A model generated the notes under the pieces. The model was not told where the DNA came from and made no database searches. It was given only the letters and a program-made list of their open reading frames with translations. Source: Anaerolineae bacterium (lineage in GTDB: Bacteria > Chloroflexota > Anaerolineae > B4-G1). Taken from it: a stretch of 15,611 bases of DNA. Position 1 is the first letter of the stretch. Every line of letters starts with the position of its first letter. Shown here in pieces: positions 6,072 through 13,576 of the stretch. Position numbers and translations under genes: made by a program. The stretch covers positions 1 to 15,611 of the forward strand of contig JAUXFI010000019.1 in NCBI GenBank assembly GCA_030620125.1. The letters are read 5' to 3'.

Positions 6072-8789
6072 TCAATCTTTGTACATGACGACGATGACCA
6101 TGGTGGCTTCGCCTTCAACGACTTTGACACCAGCCACGGTGCCCACGTACCTGGCGCCGTCAATCCAGGTCTCGCCGATCAGCGTATAAGCGCCAGGGGC
6201 CAGGTCGGCGAGTTCGTATTTACCCTCGTCGTCGGAGGTGGTAGAGGCGACCACATCGCCCGCTTCATCCACACACCACACGTTGGTGCGTCCGTGCGGC
6301 ACGGGAATGCCGGTCAGCGAGACCCACGTCTCCCCCACGACAGAGCCGACCGTCGTGGTAACCGGTGGCGTTGGCGGCGGCGCGCTCTTCTCAGAGACGA
6401 CTACCGTCGCCGGACCGTAATCGTTGTCCCCCTCGTCGAGTTCACCCACTTGATGCCAGGGATCGGCCAACGCCCAGACCTGGTGAGTGCCTGTCGTCTC
6501 GAAGCCGTCCTGGAGGCTGATGGTGAGCGTAATGCTGTCGCCAACTCCCAGGCTACTCACCGCAGCCCAGGCAATGCCTGTCGCCTGTGGAGTCGGCGCG
6601 GTGTCATAGAGATCCACCCAGAACAGATTGTTGACGGGCCGGGTGCCGATGTTGGCCACCGTCGCGCTAAAGTCGAGCGGCTGGTAGGTGGAGATAGGTT
6701 GGGTGGTCAGCAGACTCAGATCGGTGATCACCAGGTTGGGCGCCGGGCAGGGAGAAAGAAACGTGGCCTCGACGTAGGGGCTTCCGTGTGGCCGCTTTTC
6801 AGCTCGAACCGTGTGTTTACCAGTTGTGACATTCTCAGTGAAGGATGTGCTAAAGTAGCCACTACGGTCGGCGCGGAAATCCTCGCTTGTATCCACGCCG
6901 TCCCAGCGAAGGCCCAGTTTACTGTTGTTGCCCCAATTGTATCCCTCAATGGTGATTGCTACCGCGCCAGGATCGCCACACTGGGGCGAGATGGCAATGT
7001 AGGCGTTGGTAGTGCACGCCTCTACTACAGCCGATGCGCTTTCTCCATACCCGCTGACTCCGACAGTTTGACCAACCTGCAGCGGCCGCTCGATAGACAG
7101 GTTAAAGATCAAGTTCCCACTGCCATCCACCGTCGTGCTATCTTGATAGCCGGTATCCGTGATGACCAGCGTAACGCTCTTTCCAGGCTCGGCCGTGCCG
7201 TTGACCATGGTGCCGCCGTGGCAGAGAGGCCCCTGGATCACGATAGGATCGAACCCCAGGCTGCCGCCGACAACGGCCGAGTCCCACTGGCCGTACCCTT
7301 CCACCGCGATCACGTGGCCGGCCACCAGCCCTGGCAGGCCCGCAAACTCAAAGACCCCATCCGGCCGGACGACGGCGCTGAGAGATGGAAAGGTATCACT
7401 CATCAGATCGCGGATGTAGATGGTCCGCTCAGCGTGAGCGCTGCCCGCAACTCTGGTGTCACCTTCATTCAATGGCTCCTGGATGACGATGGGATCCAGT
7501 TCCGCAATCACGAACACCGTAACGCTCTCCTGGTCACTTACCGCATCCTGCAACGAATCGGCACCTATTGCAGCAACGAGGTTGTGCGTCGTCGTGTAGA
7601 TGCGATAGGAAACCTGCCAGAACACGGATTTGCCCACGGCCAGGCCTGTGGAATCGAGGGAGGTACCAAAGCCATCCGTGACGATCATACCGGCCAAGTC
7701 CGTATCCCCGGTGTTCTGAAGAGTGTAGGTGAACATCACCGTCTCACCGGGATAAATCGTCTGTGGGTTCACTGTCACGATCAGGTCCAGAGCCGGGCCG
7801 ATGACCGTCACCGTGACACTGTCGCTGTCATTCACCGTCCCACCCTGCGGATCAGTGCCCGCCACCGTTACGTTGTTGGTCGTCGTCGTGTAGATATGCT
7901 CATTGATGTCATAGGTAGTCGTAGCGCCCGCCGCCAGGAAGCCAACGTTGATAGTGTTTCCGAAGCCATCCCCAATGGTCACATCCGTCAGGTCCACTTC
8001 GCCGGTGTTCGTGACGACGTAGGTGAAACGCACCATCTCACCAGCGTGCACTGTCTGTGCATCGGCCGTAACGCTGAGGCAGATGGCTACCGTGCTTTCG
8101 TCACAGGCATCACCGATTCCGTCCCCATCGGCGTCGGCCTGGTCGGGGTTGAAGACATCAGGGCAGTTGTCCTCGCTATCGAGCACACCGTCCCCATCGC
8201 TATCGGGGCCACCACCACCACCGCCGCCACCACCACCGCTAGGAGAGGGCATCGTCACCTCGCCCAGCGTGGAAATGGTACGCGCTGCTTGCGTCTCAAT
8301 GTAAAGCGTGGATACGATGGGCTGGATCGCAGGGGTGATCGTGGGAAGATCGTGATTGAGATGCACCAACACTCGATCCCCGATTTGTACCTGCGTCGTG
8401 TTGGTAAACACCTGGGTATTGGGGCCATGATCATAAGCTACAACGATACTCACTGCGGCAGGATCAGTCAGAAAGATCCCCCCCCGCACATTGGAGACGA
8501 TGCCCACCACATCCTGAGGGTTGACGATACCATACCGCGTCCCTTCACGGGCAGCATTGAACATGCCGCTGTAGACAGTAAAGATGTAGCCGAACTCGAT
8601 GATACCCAACATCACCAGTAGCAGGATGGGCAGGATCAGCGCAAACTCCACAAACCCCTGCCCCTGGCTGCGTCGTCCATGGCCGAGGAAGAGGCGCGCC
8701 CGAAGCCACTGGAAACAGCGACGCAGCAACACCGGCAATGCCAAATGATTGTTGGACAAGTAGCGATCCATTTTCATCCTCGTTTCCAT
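6072..8789 (-). CDS. Giant TadE-type pseudopilin fused to multidomain extracellular region
   Basis: 905 aa. TadE module at about 42-180: GQGFVEFALILPILL with a Gly then Glu at +5 (Glu48) like a prepilin cleavage site, then EFGYIF and FNAAREGTRYG. Next come ten glycines (185-194); a thrombospondin type-3 calcium-binding segment DSDGDGVLDSEDNCPD ... DADGDGIGDACD (196-230); two DUF11-like Ig domains (about 237-330 and 334-427); two repeats starting DPIVIQ-x-PL (about 432-509 and 514-589); an IPT/Ig-like domain (593-680); a CARDB-like domain (683-797); a proline linker; and a carboxypeptidase-regulatory/SdrD-B-like domain (813-905). Typical TadE proteins are about 150-250 aa, so this is a large fusion, likely a surface-displayed adhesin or stalk held by its TadE helix. 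Start: ATG 8789 has GAGGTG six bases upstream; a GTG at 8798 and ATGs at 8777 and 8771 are alternatives. First gene of the five-gene operon, with a likely promoter at 8874-8902. Confidence 0.9.
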   Translation of the reverse strand: METRMKMDRYLSNNHLALPVLLRRCFQWLRARLFLGHGRRSQGQGFVEFALILPILLLVMLGIIEFGYIFTVYSGMFNAAREGTRYGIVNPQDVVGIVSNVRGGIFLTDPAAVSIVVAYDHGPNTQVFTNTTQVQIGDRVLVHLNHDLPTITPAIQPIVSTLYIETQAARTISTLGEVTMPSPSGGGGGGGGGGPDSDGDGVLDSEDNCPDVFNPDQADADGDGIGDACDESTVAICLSVTADAQTVHAGEMVRFTYVVTNTGEVDLTDVTIGDGFGNTINVGFLAAGATTTYDINEHIYTTTTNNVTVAGTDPQGGTVNDSDSVTVTVIGPALDLIVTVNPQTIYPGETVMFTYTLQNTGDTDLAGMIVTDGFGTSLDSTGLAVGKSVFWQVSYRIYTTTHNLVAAIGADSLQDAVSDQESVTVFVIAELDPIVIQEPLNEGDTRVAGSAHAERTIYIRDLMSDTFPSLSAVVRPDGVFEFAGLPGLVAGHVIAVEGYGQWDSAVVGGSLGFDPIVIQGPLCHGGTMVNGTAEPGKSVTLVITDTGYQDSTTVDGSGNLIFNLSIERPLQVGQTVGVSGYGESASAVVEACTTNAYIAISPQCGDPGAVAITIEGYNWGNNSKLGLRWDGVDTSEDFRADRSGYFSTSFTENVTTGKHTVRAEKRPHGSPYVEATFLSPCPAPNLVITDLSLLTTQPISTYQPLDFSATVANIGTRPVNNLFWVDLYDTAPTPQATGIAWAAVSSLGVGDSITLTISLQDGFETTGTHQVWALADPWHQVGELDEGDNDYGPATVVVSEKSAPPPTPPVTTTVGSVVGETWVSLTGIPVPHGRTNVWCVDEAGDVVASTTSDDEGKYELADLAPGAYTLIGETWIDGARYVGTVAGVKVVEGEATMVIVVMYKD
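8094..8207 (-). other. Thrombospondin type-3 calcium-binding segment (within giant TadE CDS)
   Basis: Encodes an Asp-rich stretch with two D-x-D-G-D-G-x-x-D loops and a Cys pair (DNCPD and GDACD), the hallmark of TSP3/EF-hand-like calcium repeats. It follows the glycine run directly, so it probably forms a rigid, Ca-dependent joint between the pilin-like module and the Ig domains. Confidence 0.8.
8208..8237 (-). repeat. Triplet repeat encoding ten consecutive glycines
   Basis: A GGT/GGC codon run of ten (plus-strand acc/gcc triplets) links the TadE module to the TSP3 segment. Its triplet purity makes it prone to slippage that would only change linker length in frame. Confidence 0.85.
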
Positions 8790-8873
8790 CCCATCCACCT
8801 CACGCTACACCACGTCGCTTTGCCCAGGAACAAACGTCTGCCAGCCAATCCCTTGCTGGTGTCTCTATGCCCT

Positions 8874-8902
8874 ATTGTGCCAGAAACTGTACTGTTTGTC
8901 TG
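8874..8902 (-). promoter_or_regulatory. Putative promoter of the Tad-like operon
   Basis: Read on the minus strand: -35 CAGACA (8897-8902), 17-bp spacer, -10 CACAAT (8874-8879), each matching the housekeeping consensus at four of six positions. The same arrangement with identical spacing is kept in the duplicated element at 9718-9746. Predicted transcription start is near 8867, giving a leader of about 75-80 bases. Confidence 0.45.
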
Positions 8903-8919
8903 TCGGGAGAGTTTGACAG
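8900..8919. promoter_or_regulatory. Putative operator palindrome CTGTC-N10-GACAG
   Basis: A perfect 5-bp dyad overlapping the putative -35 of the Tad-like operon. In the other copy (9744-9763) one half-site has changed to GACTG. The position would suit a response-regulator dimer acting on this promoter, which is inference. Confidence 0.35.
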
Positions 8920-9118
8920 TTGGTGTGGGGAGAACTGGACGAATCAGCCCGCCGCTCTCGCTGGGATGCTAACTTTTACATCGAGCGGCCGCTGTAGACT
9001 CCGAGCAAGCGTTCATCAGAGAGAAGGGGAAAATGCTCGACGAGACCTCCGAGGTTTACAAAGTGGTGCTCTTTTGGTGGCTTTGAACGGCGCATTTCGA
9101 TGACTAGAGCAGGCACAC

Positions 9119-9532
9119 TCAGTCATCAATCACCTGATCCGAGATCACTTGATTCACGTAGCAACGGCCGGCGTGGACGGCGCGGACGGCGTCGACTACC
9201 TCGACACCGCCCGATTCTTTCAGCAGGTAGCCCCGCGCTCCGGCCTGTAGCGCTCGAGAGACGTATTCGGCTGTGGAATGTACTGAGAAAACGATGACTT
9301 GAGTAGACGGGCAGATTTCCCGAATCTGCCGCGTCGCCTCGATACCATCCAGTTCAGGCATAGAGACGTCCGTGATCACGACGTCAGGGTGGAGCTGTGC
9401 TACCTGGCGCACCGCATCCCGCCCGTTAGCCGCATCGCCAACCACTTTGATATCCTGCTGTATCTCCAGCAACAACCGCAGCGTGTCGCGGATCACGACG
9501 TGGTCATCCACCAGAAAGACTGTAATGTTCAT
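9119..9532 (-). CDS. Receiver-only response regulator, truncated duplicate
   Basis: 137 aa, a receiver domain without an output domain. Acidic pair Asp9/Asp10, phosphoacceptor Asp55 (VVITD), Ser83 and Lys105 (YLLKE) are all present, so it could still be phosphorylated. By hand alignment it matches the neighbouring full regulator at 101 of 137 positions (about 74%) with no gaps. It stops exactly where that protein continues into its LuxR-type HTH: TAC (Tyr) has become TGA, a TAG follows five codons later, and recognisable homology then ends. ATG 9532 is the conserved start; GGAGG lies about 13 bases upstream, farther than ideal, and an in-frame ATG at 9553 is an alternative. It may act as a phosphate sink or competitor for the kinase, or be a decaying duplicate. 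The duplicated promoter element at 9718-9746 lies upstream. Confidence 0.75.
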   Translation of the reverse strand: MNITVFLVDDHVVIRDTLRLLLEIQQDIKVVGDAANGRDAVRQVAQLHPDVVITDVSMPELDGIEATRQIREICPSTQVIVFSVHSTAEYVSRALQAGARGYLLKESGGVEVVDAVRAVHAGRCYVNQVISDQVIDD

Positions 9533-9597
9533 CGTGTTATCTTGCCCTCCCATCCTCGACCGGAGTGAGCGACTCCCGTAACCGTTCAGTTTCCACC

Positions 9598-9619
9598 TTC
9601 CCGAAAGCTTCCCGAAAGC
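9598..9619. repeat. Tandem 11-bp repeat TTCCCGAAAGC x2
   Basis: Two perfect adjacent copies of TTCCCGAAAGC, followed by TT, about 66-87 bases before the truncated regulator's start. An 11-bp period puts both copies on the same face of the helix, as in many tandem regulator sites. It is absent from the control region of the Tad-like operon. Confidence 0.6.
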
Positions 9620-9707
9620 TTAAACTTGAAGCGTGTCTATTGTCCGCCCCGGCGCTGAGACTACCACAACAAGTTATGGTTTCCAGCCGTGCGGTCCAGT
9701 CTTGCGC

Positions 9708-9733
9708 TGGTCTCTCTATTTTGCCAGAGACCA
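9708..9733. promoter_or_regulatory. Dyad TGGTCTCT-N10-AGAGACCA over the -10 region
   Basis: A perfect 8-bp inverted repeat with a 10-base centre that contains the putative -10 (9718-9723). It could be a repressor site or a weak hairpin at the start of the transcript. Copy 2 of the element does not keep this dyad, so it is specific to the truncated regulator's control region. Confidence 0.35.
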
Positions 9734-9746
9734 CGCTGCTTGTCTG
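9718..9746 (-). promoter_or_regulatory. Putative promoter of the truncated response regulator
   Basis: Minus-strand -35 CAGACA (9741-9746), 17-bp spacer and -10 CAAAAT (9718-9723). It is the paralogous counterpart of the promoter at 8874-8902. The predicted start near 9711 would give a leader of roughly 180 bases. Confidence 0.4.
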
Positions 9747-9833
9747 TCGGGAGAGTTTGACTGTTGATGTAAGGGGAACTGGACAAACCAGACTCGGTAG
9801 ACCAAATCTTGCTCGGCCAGGATCGCCAGATCT

Positions 9834-10487
9834 CTATTCCAGTGGGGTCAATCCATGTTGGATGGCGAACTTGACGAGGCTGGGCAGGTCGCTGATGCCC
9901 AGTTTCTGCATCAGACGGCTGCGGTAGGTCTCGATAGTCTTGGGGGATAAGAAGAGGATTGCAGCGATCTCTGTGCTCGATTTGCCCTCTACGACGAGTT
10001 GCAGCACCTCCCGCTCACGCGGGCTGAGGCGCGCCAGCGGACTCTTCGCCTCGGCGGCCTCGCGCTGGCGCACGTAGTCATCGAACACCTGGTCCGAGAT
10101 CTTTTCGCTCAGGTAGCGACGACCAGCGATTACAGCGCGGACGGCGTTGGCTACCTCGACGCCAGCCGATTCCTTCAGCAGGTAGCCACGCGCTCCAGCC
10201 TGCAATGCTCGAAAGACGTGTTCGGTCGTGGAGTGCATCGAGAGAATGATGACCTGGGCAGACGGGCAGATTTCGCGGATTTGCATCGCTGCCTCGATGC
10301 CATTCAGTTCGGGCATGGAGATGTCCAGAATAACAACATCAGGGCAGAGTTCTGTCACCTGGCGTACGGCGTCACGGCCGTTGACCGCGACGCCGATCAC
10401 TTTGATGTCCTGCTGCGCGTCCAGCAGGAAGCGCAGCCCGTCGCGAACCACGGCGTGGTCGTCGGCCAGGAAGACGGTGATGCTCAT
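9834..10487 (-). CDS. NarL/FixJ-family response regulator
   Basis: 217 aa. Receiver at 1-125 with Asp9/Asp10, phosphoacceptor Asp55 (VVILD), Ser83 and Lys105, then a LuxR-type helix-turn-helix at about 154-212 (LSPREREVLQLVVEGKSSTEIA ... SPKTIETYRSRLMQKLGI), the DNA-binding form of the NarL/LiaR family. ATG 10487 has GGAGG seven bases upstream and overlaps the kinase stop as ATGA, so kinase and regulator are translationally coupled and form a cognate pair. HisKA_3 kinases of the NarX/LiaS type normally pair with exactly this class. Immediately downstream lies copy 1 of the duplicated regulatory element. The likely target, by context, is the Tad-like operon promoter (inference). Confidence 0.93.
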   Translation of the reverse strand: MSITVFLADDHAVVRDGLRFLLDAQQDIKVIGVAVNGRDAVRQVTELCPDVVILDISMPELNGIEAAMQIREICPSAQVIILSMHSTTEHVFRALQAGARGYLLKESAGVEVANAVRAVIAGRRYLSEKISDQVFDDYVRQREAAEAKSPLARLSPREREVLQLVVEGKSSTEIAAILFLSPKTIETYRSRLMQKLGISDLPSLVKFAIQHGLTPLE

Positions 10488-13400
10488 CGTGCCACCTCCA
10501 CGATCACTCGCGTACCCCGCCGGGGGCCGGACTCGACACGGAAGTGACCGCCCACCGCTTCCGCCCGCTCGGTCATGGTGAGCAGCCCCCATCCCCGGTG
10601 TTCATTGGGCCCGACCACGCGCGCGGGGTCGAAGCCGATGCCGTCGTCGGCGACGACCAGGCGCACGGTTTCTCCATCTATCTCCAGTGCCACCGTCGCT
10701 CGTGTGGCCTGTGCGTGCTTGGCCACGTTGGTCAATGCCTCCTGGGCGATGCGGAATAGACCGTTCTCGACAGGCGCATCTAGCCGGGGGACAGGCTCCT
10801 CGCCCTGCACGGTGACAGCAATATCCACCCGCGAGGCGAACTGGGCACCGTACCAACGCAACGCAGCCACGAGTCCATAGTCGTCCAACACCGGCGGCCG
10901 CAGCTCGGCCATCACGCCACGGATACGCTCGGTCATCTGCTCCACCAGTTTCAGCGAATCGTCCAGGCGGGAGCACGCCACATCGGCCGCTTTCTTGGGT
11001 ATCTGCGACCGCACGATGTTCAGGTTGAGGCCGAGGGCAGTCAGGTTCTGTCCCACCTGGTCGTGCAGTTCTCGCGCCAGCCGCTGCCGTTCAGTCTCTT
11101 CGACTTCTGCCAGTCGCATGGCCAGTGTACGTAGTTGTTCACGCTGCTCCCGTTCGCTCTGGAAGAGCCGGGCATTCTCCAGCGTCATGCCCAACTGTCC
11201 CGCGACGGTAGTGAAGATGCGTAGCTCGTTCTCTCCAAAGGCTCCCACCTGAGGGCTCTCGGCGTGCAGCACCGCGATGATGCGGTCACCGATCCGCACT
11301 GGTACAGCCAGTGCGCAACGGACTTGAGGGGGCCGCTCGGGATAGGCGGATTCCTGCGTCAGGTCCCGCACCAGCATTGGCTGACCGGTGCGATAGACCT
11401 GTCCGACCAGGCTGCCCGCGATGGTAATCTGGATCGCGCTCTCCACAGTACCGACCAAGGATGGGTGAGACACCAGTGTACCGTCCCGCTCGCCCGGCAG
11501 CAGGAAGCCAATGCGGTCAATGCCCAGCGCCCGGTGTAGTGCTTTGACGGTGCGTTCGAGCACCAGGTCGAAATCGAGCGTCGAGGCGGCTGCCAGTATC
11601 ACTTCCTGAACCAGTCTGGTCTCGGCCAGACGGCGCCTGACCTCGTCGTACAGCCGGGCGTTCTCGATAGCCAGGGCGGCCTGGTCGGCCAGGGTGGAGA
11701 GGAGTTGCCGGCCACCTTCGTCAAAGGCATCCAGTGTTTTGCTTTCGACGTTGAGCACGCCGATGACCCGTTTCTCCACCTTGAGGGGCACGCACAACTC
11801 TGAGCGGATTCCTATACCGGCGTCAACGTAGCGTGGGTACTCTCGCACGTCGGACAGGTAGATAGGCTCTCCGCTCTGGGCCACAGCCACTATGAGACCC
11901 TGCTCACCATTCAGGGGTAGTGTGGTAATGTCCGCCACCTGCTCCGAGGCATAGTATGCCCAGCGGATCAGCGCCCTCTCCTCCTCGTCCACCAGCCACA
12001 GTCCACACAACTGGCAGCGCAACAAGAGCCTGGCAGCGTTCACGGTTACTTGAGCGACCTGCTGCTCGTCCCCGGAGAGCACCAACTCCCGTCCCAGGAT
12101 GTGTACCGTGGCCAGTCTCTCCTCTAGCCGGTGCTCGGCCGTAACGTCACGGTGGACACCACGGTAGCCCAGCAGGTTGCCTTTCGCGTCGGTCAGCGGC
12201 AGGCCGCTGGTCTCCAGGATCACCTCGTGCCCGTCCTTGTGTACGTTCGAGTCGACGCGCCCGATAAACGGTTCCGCCCTGTGGAAAGCCTCCCAAACCT
12301 GCGCCAAAAGTTCCTCGTCGGGACGGAAAAAGTCGGTGTAATGCCGGCCCAGCACCTCCGCAGGCGTGTAGCCCAGCACCTGCTCGACGACGGGGCTGGC
12401 GTAGGTGTACCGGCCTTTGGCGTCCACCTCCCAGATCCAGTCGCCGGTGGTACGAGTCACGTCGCGGAAACGCTGTTCGGACTCCCGCAGCGCCTCCTCC
12501 GCCCGCTCGCGCTCGGTCTGGGAGCGCTCCAGCGATGTCAACATCCCGTTGATCGCGTCAGCCAGGCTCGACAGTTCATCCTTGCCTGTCAGCGCCACGC
12601 GCGCCGACAGGTCACCGCTTGCGCCGATGTTGTTGACGTCCGCGTCGAGACGCACCAGCCGTGAGATAAGCACCCTGTCCGCCATCCCTGAGAACACCCC
12701 GGTGAACCCCAGGCCACCCACCAGGAGCAAAAAGATGAGGTACAGCATACTGGTCTGGCCCCGCTGGTAAATGTCTCTGGGCATGTCCACTCTCAGCACG
12801 AGGCCAGGCTCTCCGTAGATATCCTTCAGCAGGGTGTATCCCGCCACCGACTCGGCGCTCAGTGGTTGGACGAAAACCGGTACTGCTTGCGGAAAAGATG
12901 ATGCCAAAGCTGCACGCGCCGCCTGAAAGTCGGGCGGCATCTGCGTTTCGTCGAACCGGCGCAAGGTGAGGGACACGTGCGTTATCCCGGCCAGGCGCTC
13001 GACCTCCGTGGAGTCCAGATAACGTCCCATGATCATCGTCCCGCGAATAGGGCCTTCTTCCTCACTGGTCAGGATAGGCCGCGAGGCGACGAGTATGGGG
13101 CCTTCGGGAAGAAGCACGATGCCCGTTATGCTGCTATCGGTGTCGGGGTGGCGCAGGAGGCCGTCGTCAGTCAGATGCTCCTGTAAACTCTGTGGGATGG
13201 GTATTTCTTCTTCGTTGTGCAGGTCGAAGCCTTTGCCGAAGACGATCTGGCCGGAGGAATTGATGAACAGTATCAGGTCGAGCCTGATACTGATGAAGGT
13301 TTCATCCACCAGATTCGACTGGATATACTCCTCGTTGGCGTCTTTGATGAACGTGTAGGTATCGTCCCACGCGGCCCAATCGAAGACCATCGTATCCAGG

Positions 13401-13576
13401 GCGGCGAGTTCGTCAAACAAGGCGCTCTGCGCACGTTCAACGTCCCGGCAGGCGTACTGCTCTTCCAGTTCGGCAAAGCTGCCCAGCAAGATGACGCGCG
13501 AGACGAAGTAAAGCACCAGCACCATGCTGGCGAACGTCGCGCCAATGGCGATCAGCGTCTTTTTGCGTATTGTCAT
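10484..13576 (-). CDS. CHASE4-HAMP-PAS-GAF-GAF sensor histidine kinase (HisKA_3)
   Basis: 1030 aa, inner-membrane sensor. Order: helix 1 (about 8-31); extracytoplasmic CHASE4-type domain (about 35-205, with FDWAAWDDTY and a following NxxY/NLVDE stretch) plus a further periplasmic part; helix 2 (about 276-300); HAMP (304-355); PAS with PAC (365-482); GAF (500-642); GAF (667-807); HisKA_3 with phospho-acceptor His838 in ARELHDQVGQNL; HATPase_c (935-1029) with the N-box around Asn950 (QEALTNVAKHA), DDGIGFD and GWGLLTM. This is the NarX/LiaS class, coupled to the following NarL-type regulator by ATGA. ATG 13576 is preferred: GGAGGGGGAG precedes it, while the open frame back to 13645 only translates a GC-rich intergenic repeat. 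CHASE4 ligands are generally unknown; the two cytoplasmic GAF domains suggest an additional internal signal. Confidence 0.95.
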   Translation of the reverse strand: MTIRKKTLIAIGATFASMVLVLYFVSRVILLGSFAELEEQYACRDVERAQSALFDELAALDTMVFDWAAWDDTYTFIKDANEEYIQSNLVDETFISIRLDLILFINSSGQIVFGKGFDLHNEEEIPIPQSLQEHLTDDGLLRHPDTDSSITGIVLLPEGPILVASRPILTSEEEGPIRGTMIMGRYLDSTEVERLAGITHVSLTLRRFDETQMPPDFQAARAALASSFPQAVPVFVQPLSAESVAGYTLLKDIYGEPGLVLRVDMPRDIYQRGQTSMLYLIFLLLVGGLGFTGVFSGMADRVLISRLVRLDADVNNIGASGDLSARVALTGKDELSSLADAINGMLTSLERSQTERERAEEALRESEQRFRDVTRTTGDWIWEVDAKGRYTYASPVVEQVLGYTPAEVLGRHYTDFFRPDEELLAQVWEAFHRAEPFIGRVDSNVHKDGHEVILETSGLPLTDAKGNLLGYRGVHRDVTAEHRLEERLATVHILGRELVLSGDEQQVAQVTVNAARLLLRCQLCGLWLVDEEERALIRWAYYASEQVADITTLPLNGEQGLIVAVAQSGEPIYLSDVREYPRYVDAGIGIRSELCVPLKVEKRVIGVLNVESKTLDAFDEGGRQLLSTLADQAALAIENARLYDEVRRRLAETRLVQEVILAAASTLDFDLVLERTVKALHRALGIDRIGFLLPGERDGTLVSHPSLVGTVESAIQITIAGSLVGQVYRTGQPMLVRDLTQESAYPERPPQVRCALAVPVRIGDRIIAVLHAESPQVGAFGENELRIFTTVAGQLGMTLENARLFQSEREQREQLRTLAMRLAEVEETERQRLARELHDQVGQNLTALGLNLNIVRSQIPKKAADVACSRLDDSLKLVEQMTERIRGVMAELRPPVLDDYGLVAALRWYGAQFASRVDIAVTVQGEEPVPRLDAPVENGLFRIAQEALTNVAKHAQATRATVALEIDGETVRLVVADDGIGFDPARVVGPNEHRGWGLLTMTERAEAVGGHFRVESGPRRGTRVIVEVAR

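Larger units (their letters stand above)
8852..8946 (-). repeat. Duplicated regulatory element, copy 2 (upstream of Tad-like operon)
   Basis: A direct repeat of about 90 bp matching 9701-9791, including a perfectly identical 22-bp block (8896-8917 with 9740-9761) and matching flanks: CCAG...TGTCTCTAT / GGTCTCTCTAT on one side and GAACTGGAC on the other. It lies about 60 bases before the start codon of the giant TadE gene. Confidence 0.85.
8790..9118. other. Intergenic region upstream of the Tad-like operon
   Basis: Holds the operon promoter region (duplicated element 8852-8946) and, just below 9119, a short remnant of the C-terminal half of the truncated regulator. The first few codons after the stop still align with the intact copy (GAC TGA GTG TGC CTG against GAC TAC GTG CGC CAG) and then similarity is lost. 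Nothing else recognised between 8950 and 9090. Confidence 0.6.
9701..9791 (-). repeat. Duplicated regulatory element, copy 1 (downstream of intact regulator)
   Basis: Matches 8852-8946 along about 90 bp. It starts only about 43 bases after the stop codon of the intact response regulator, as expected if the regulator gene and the promoter that follows it were duplicated as one block. Confidence 0.85.
9533..9833. other. Intergenic region between the two response regulators
   Basis: About 300 bases holding copy 1 of the duplicated regulatory element (9701-9791), a dyad at 9708-9733 and a tandem 11-bp repeat at 9598-9619. It presumably forms the control region of the truncated regulator. No gene seen. 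Confidence 0.65.

Noticed and set aside
6012..8621. Open frame of 869 codons on the plus strand
   Set aside because: It is the antisense of the giant TadE gene; its translation is Arg/His-rich without domains, while the opposite strand carries clear domain motifs. GC-rich coding DNA commonly opens such frames.
8866..8884. TGGCAC near the Tad-like operon start, resembling a sigma-54 -24 box
   Set aside because: The required GC of the -12 box is out of register by one base, and the duplicated copy has TGGCAA with no GC at all.
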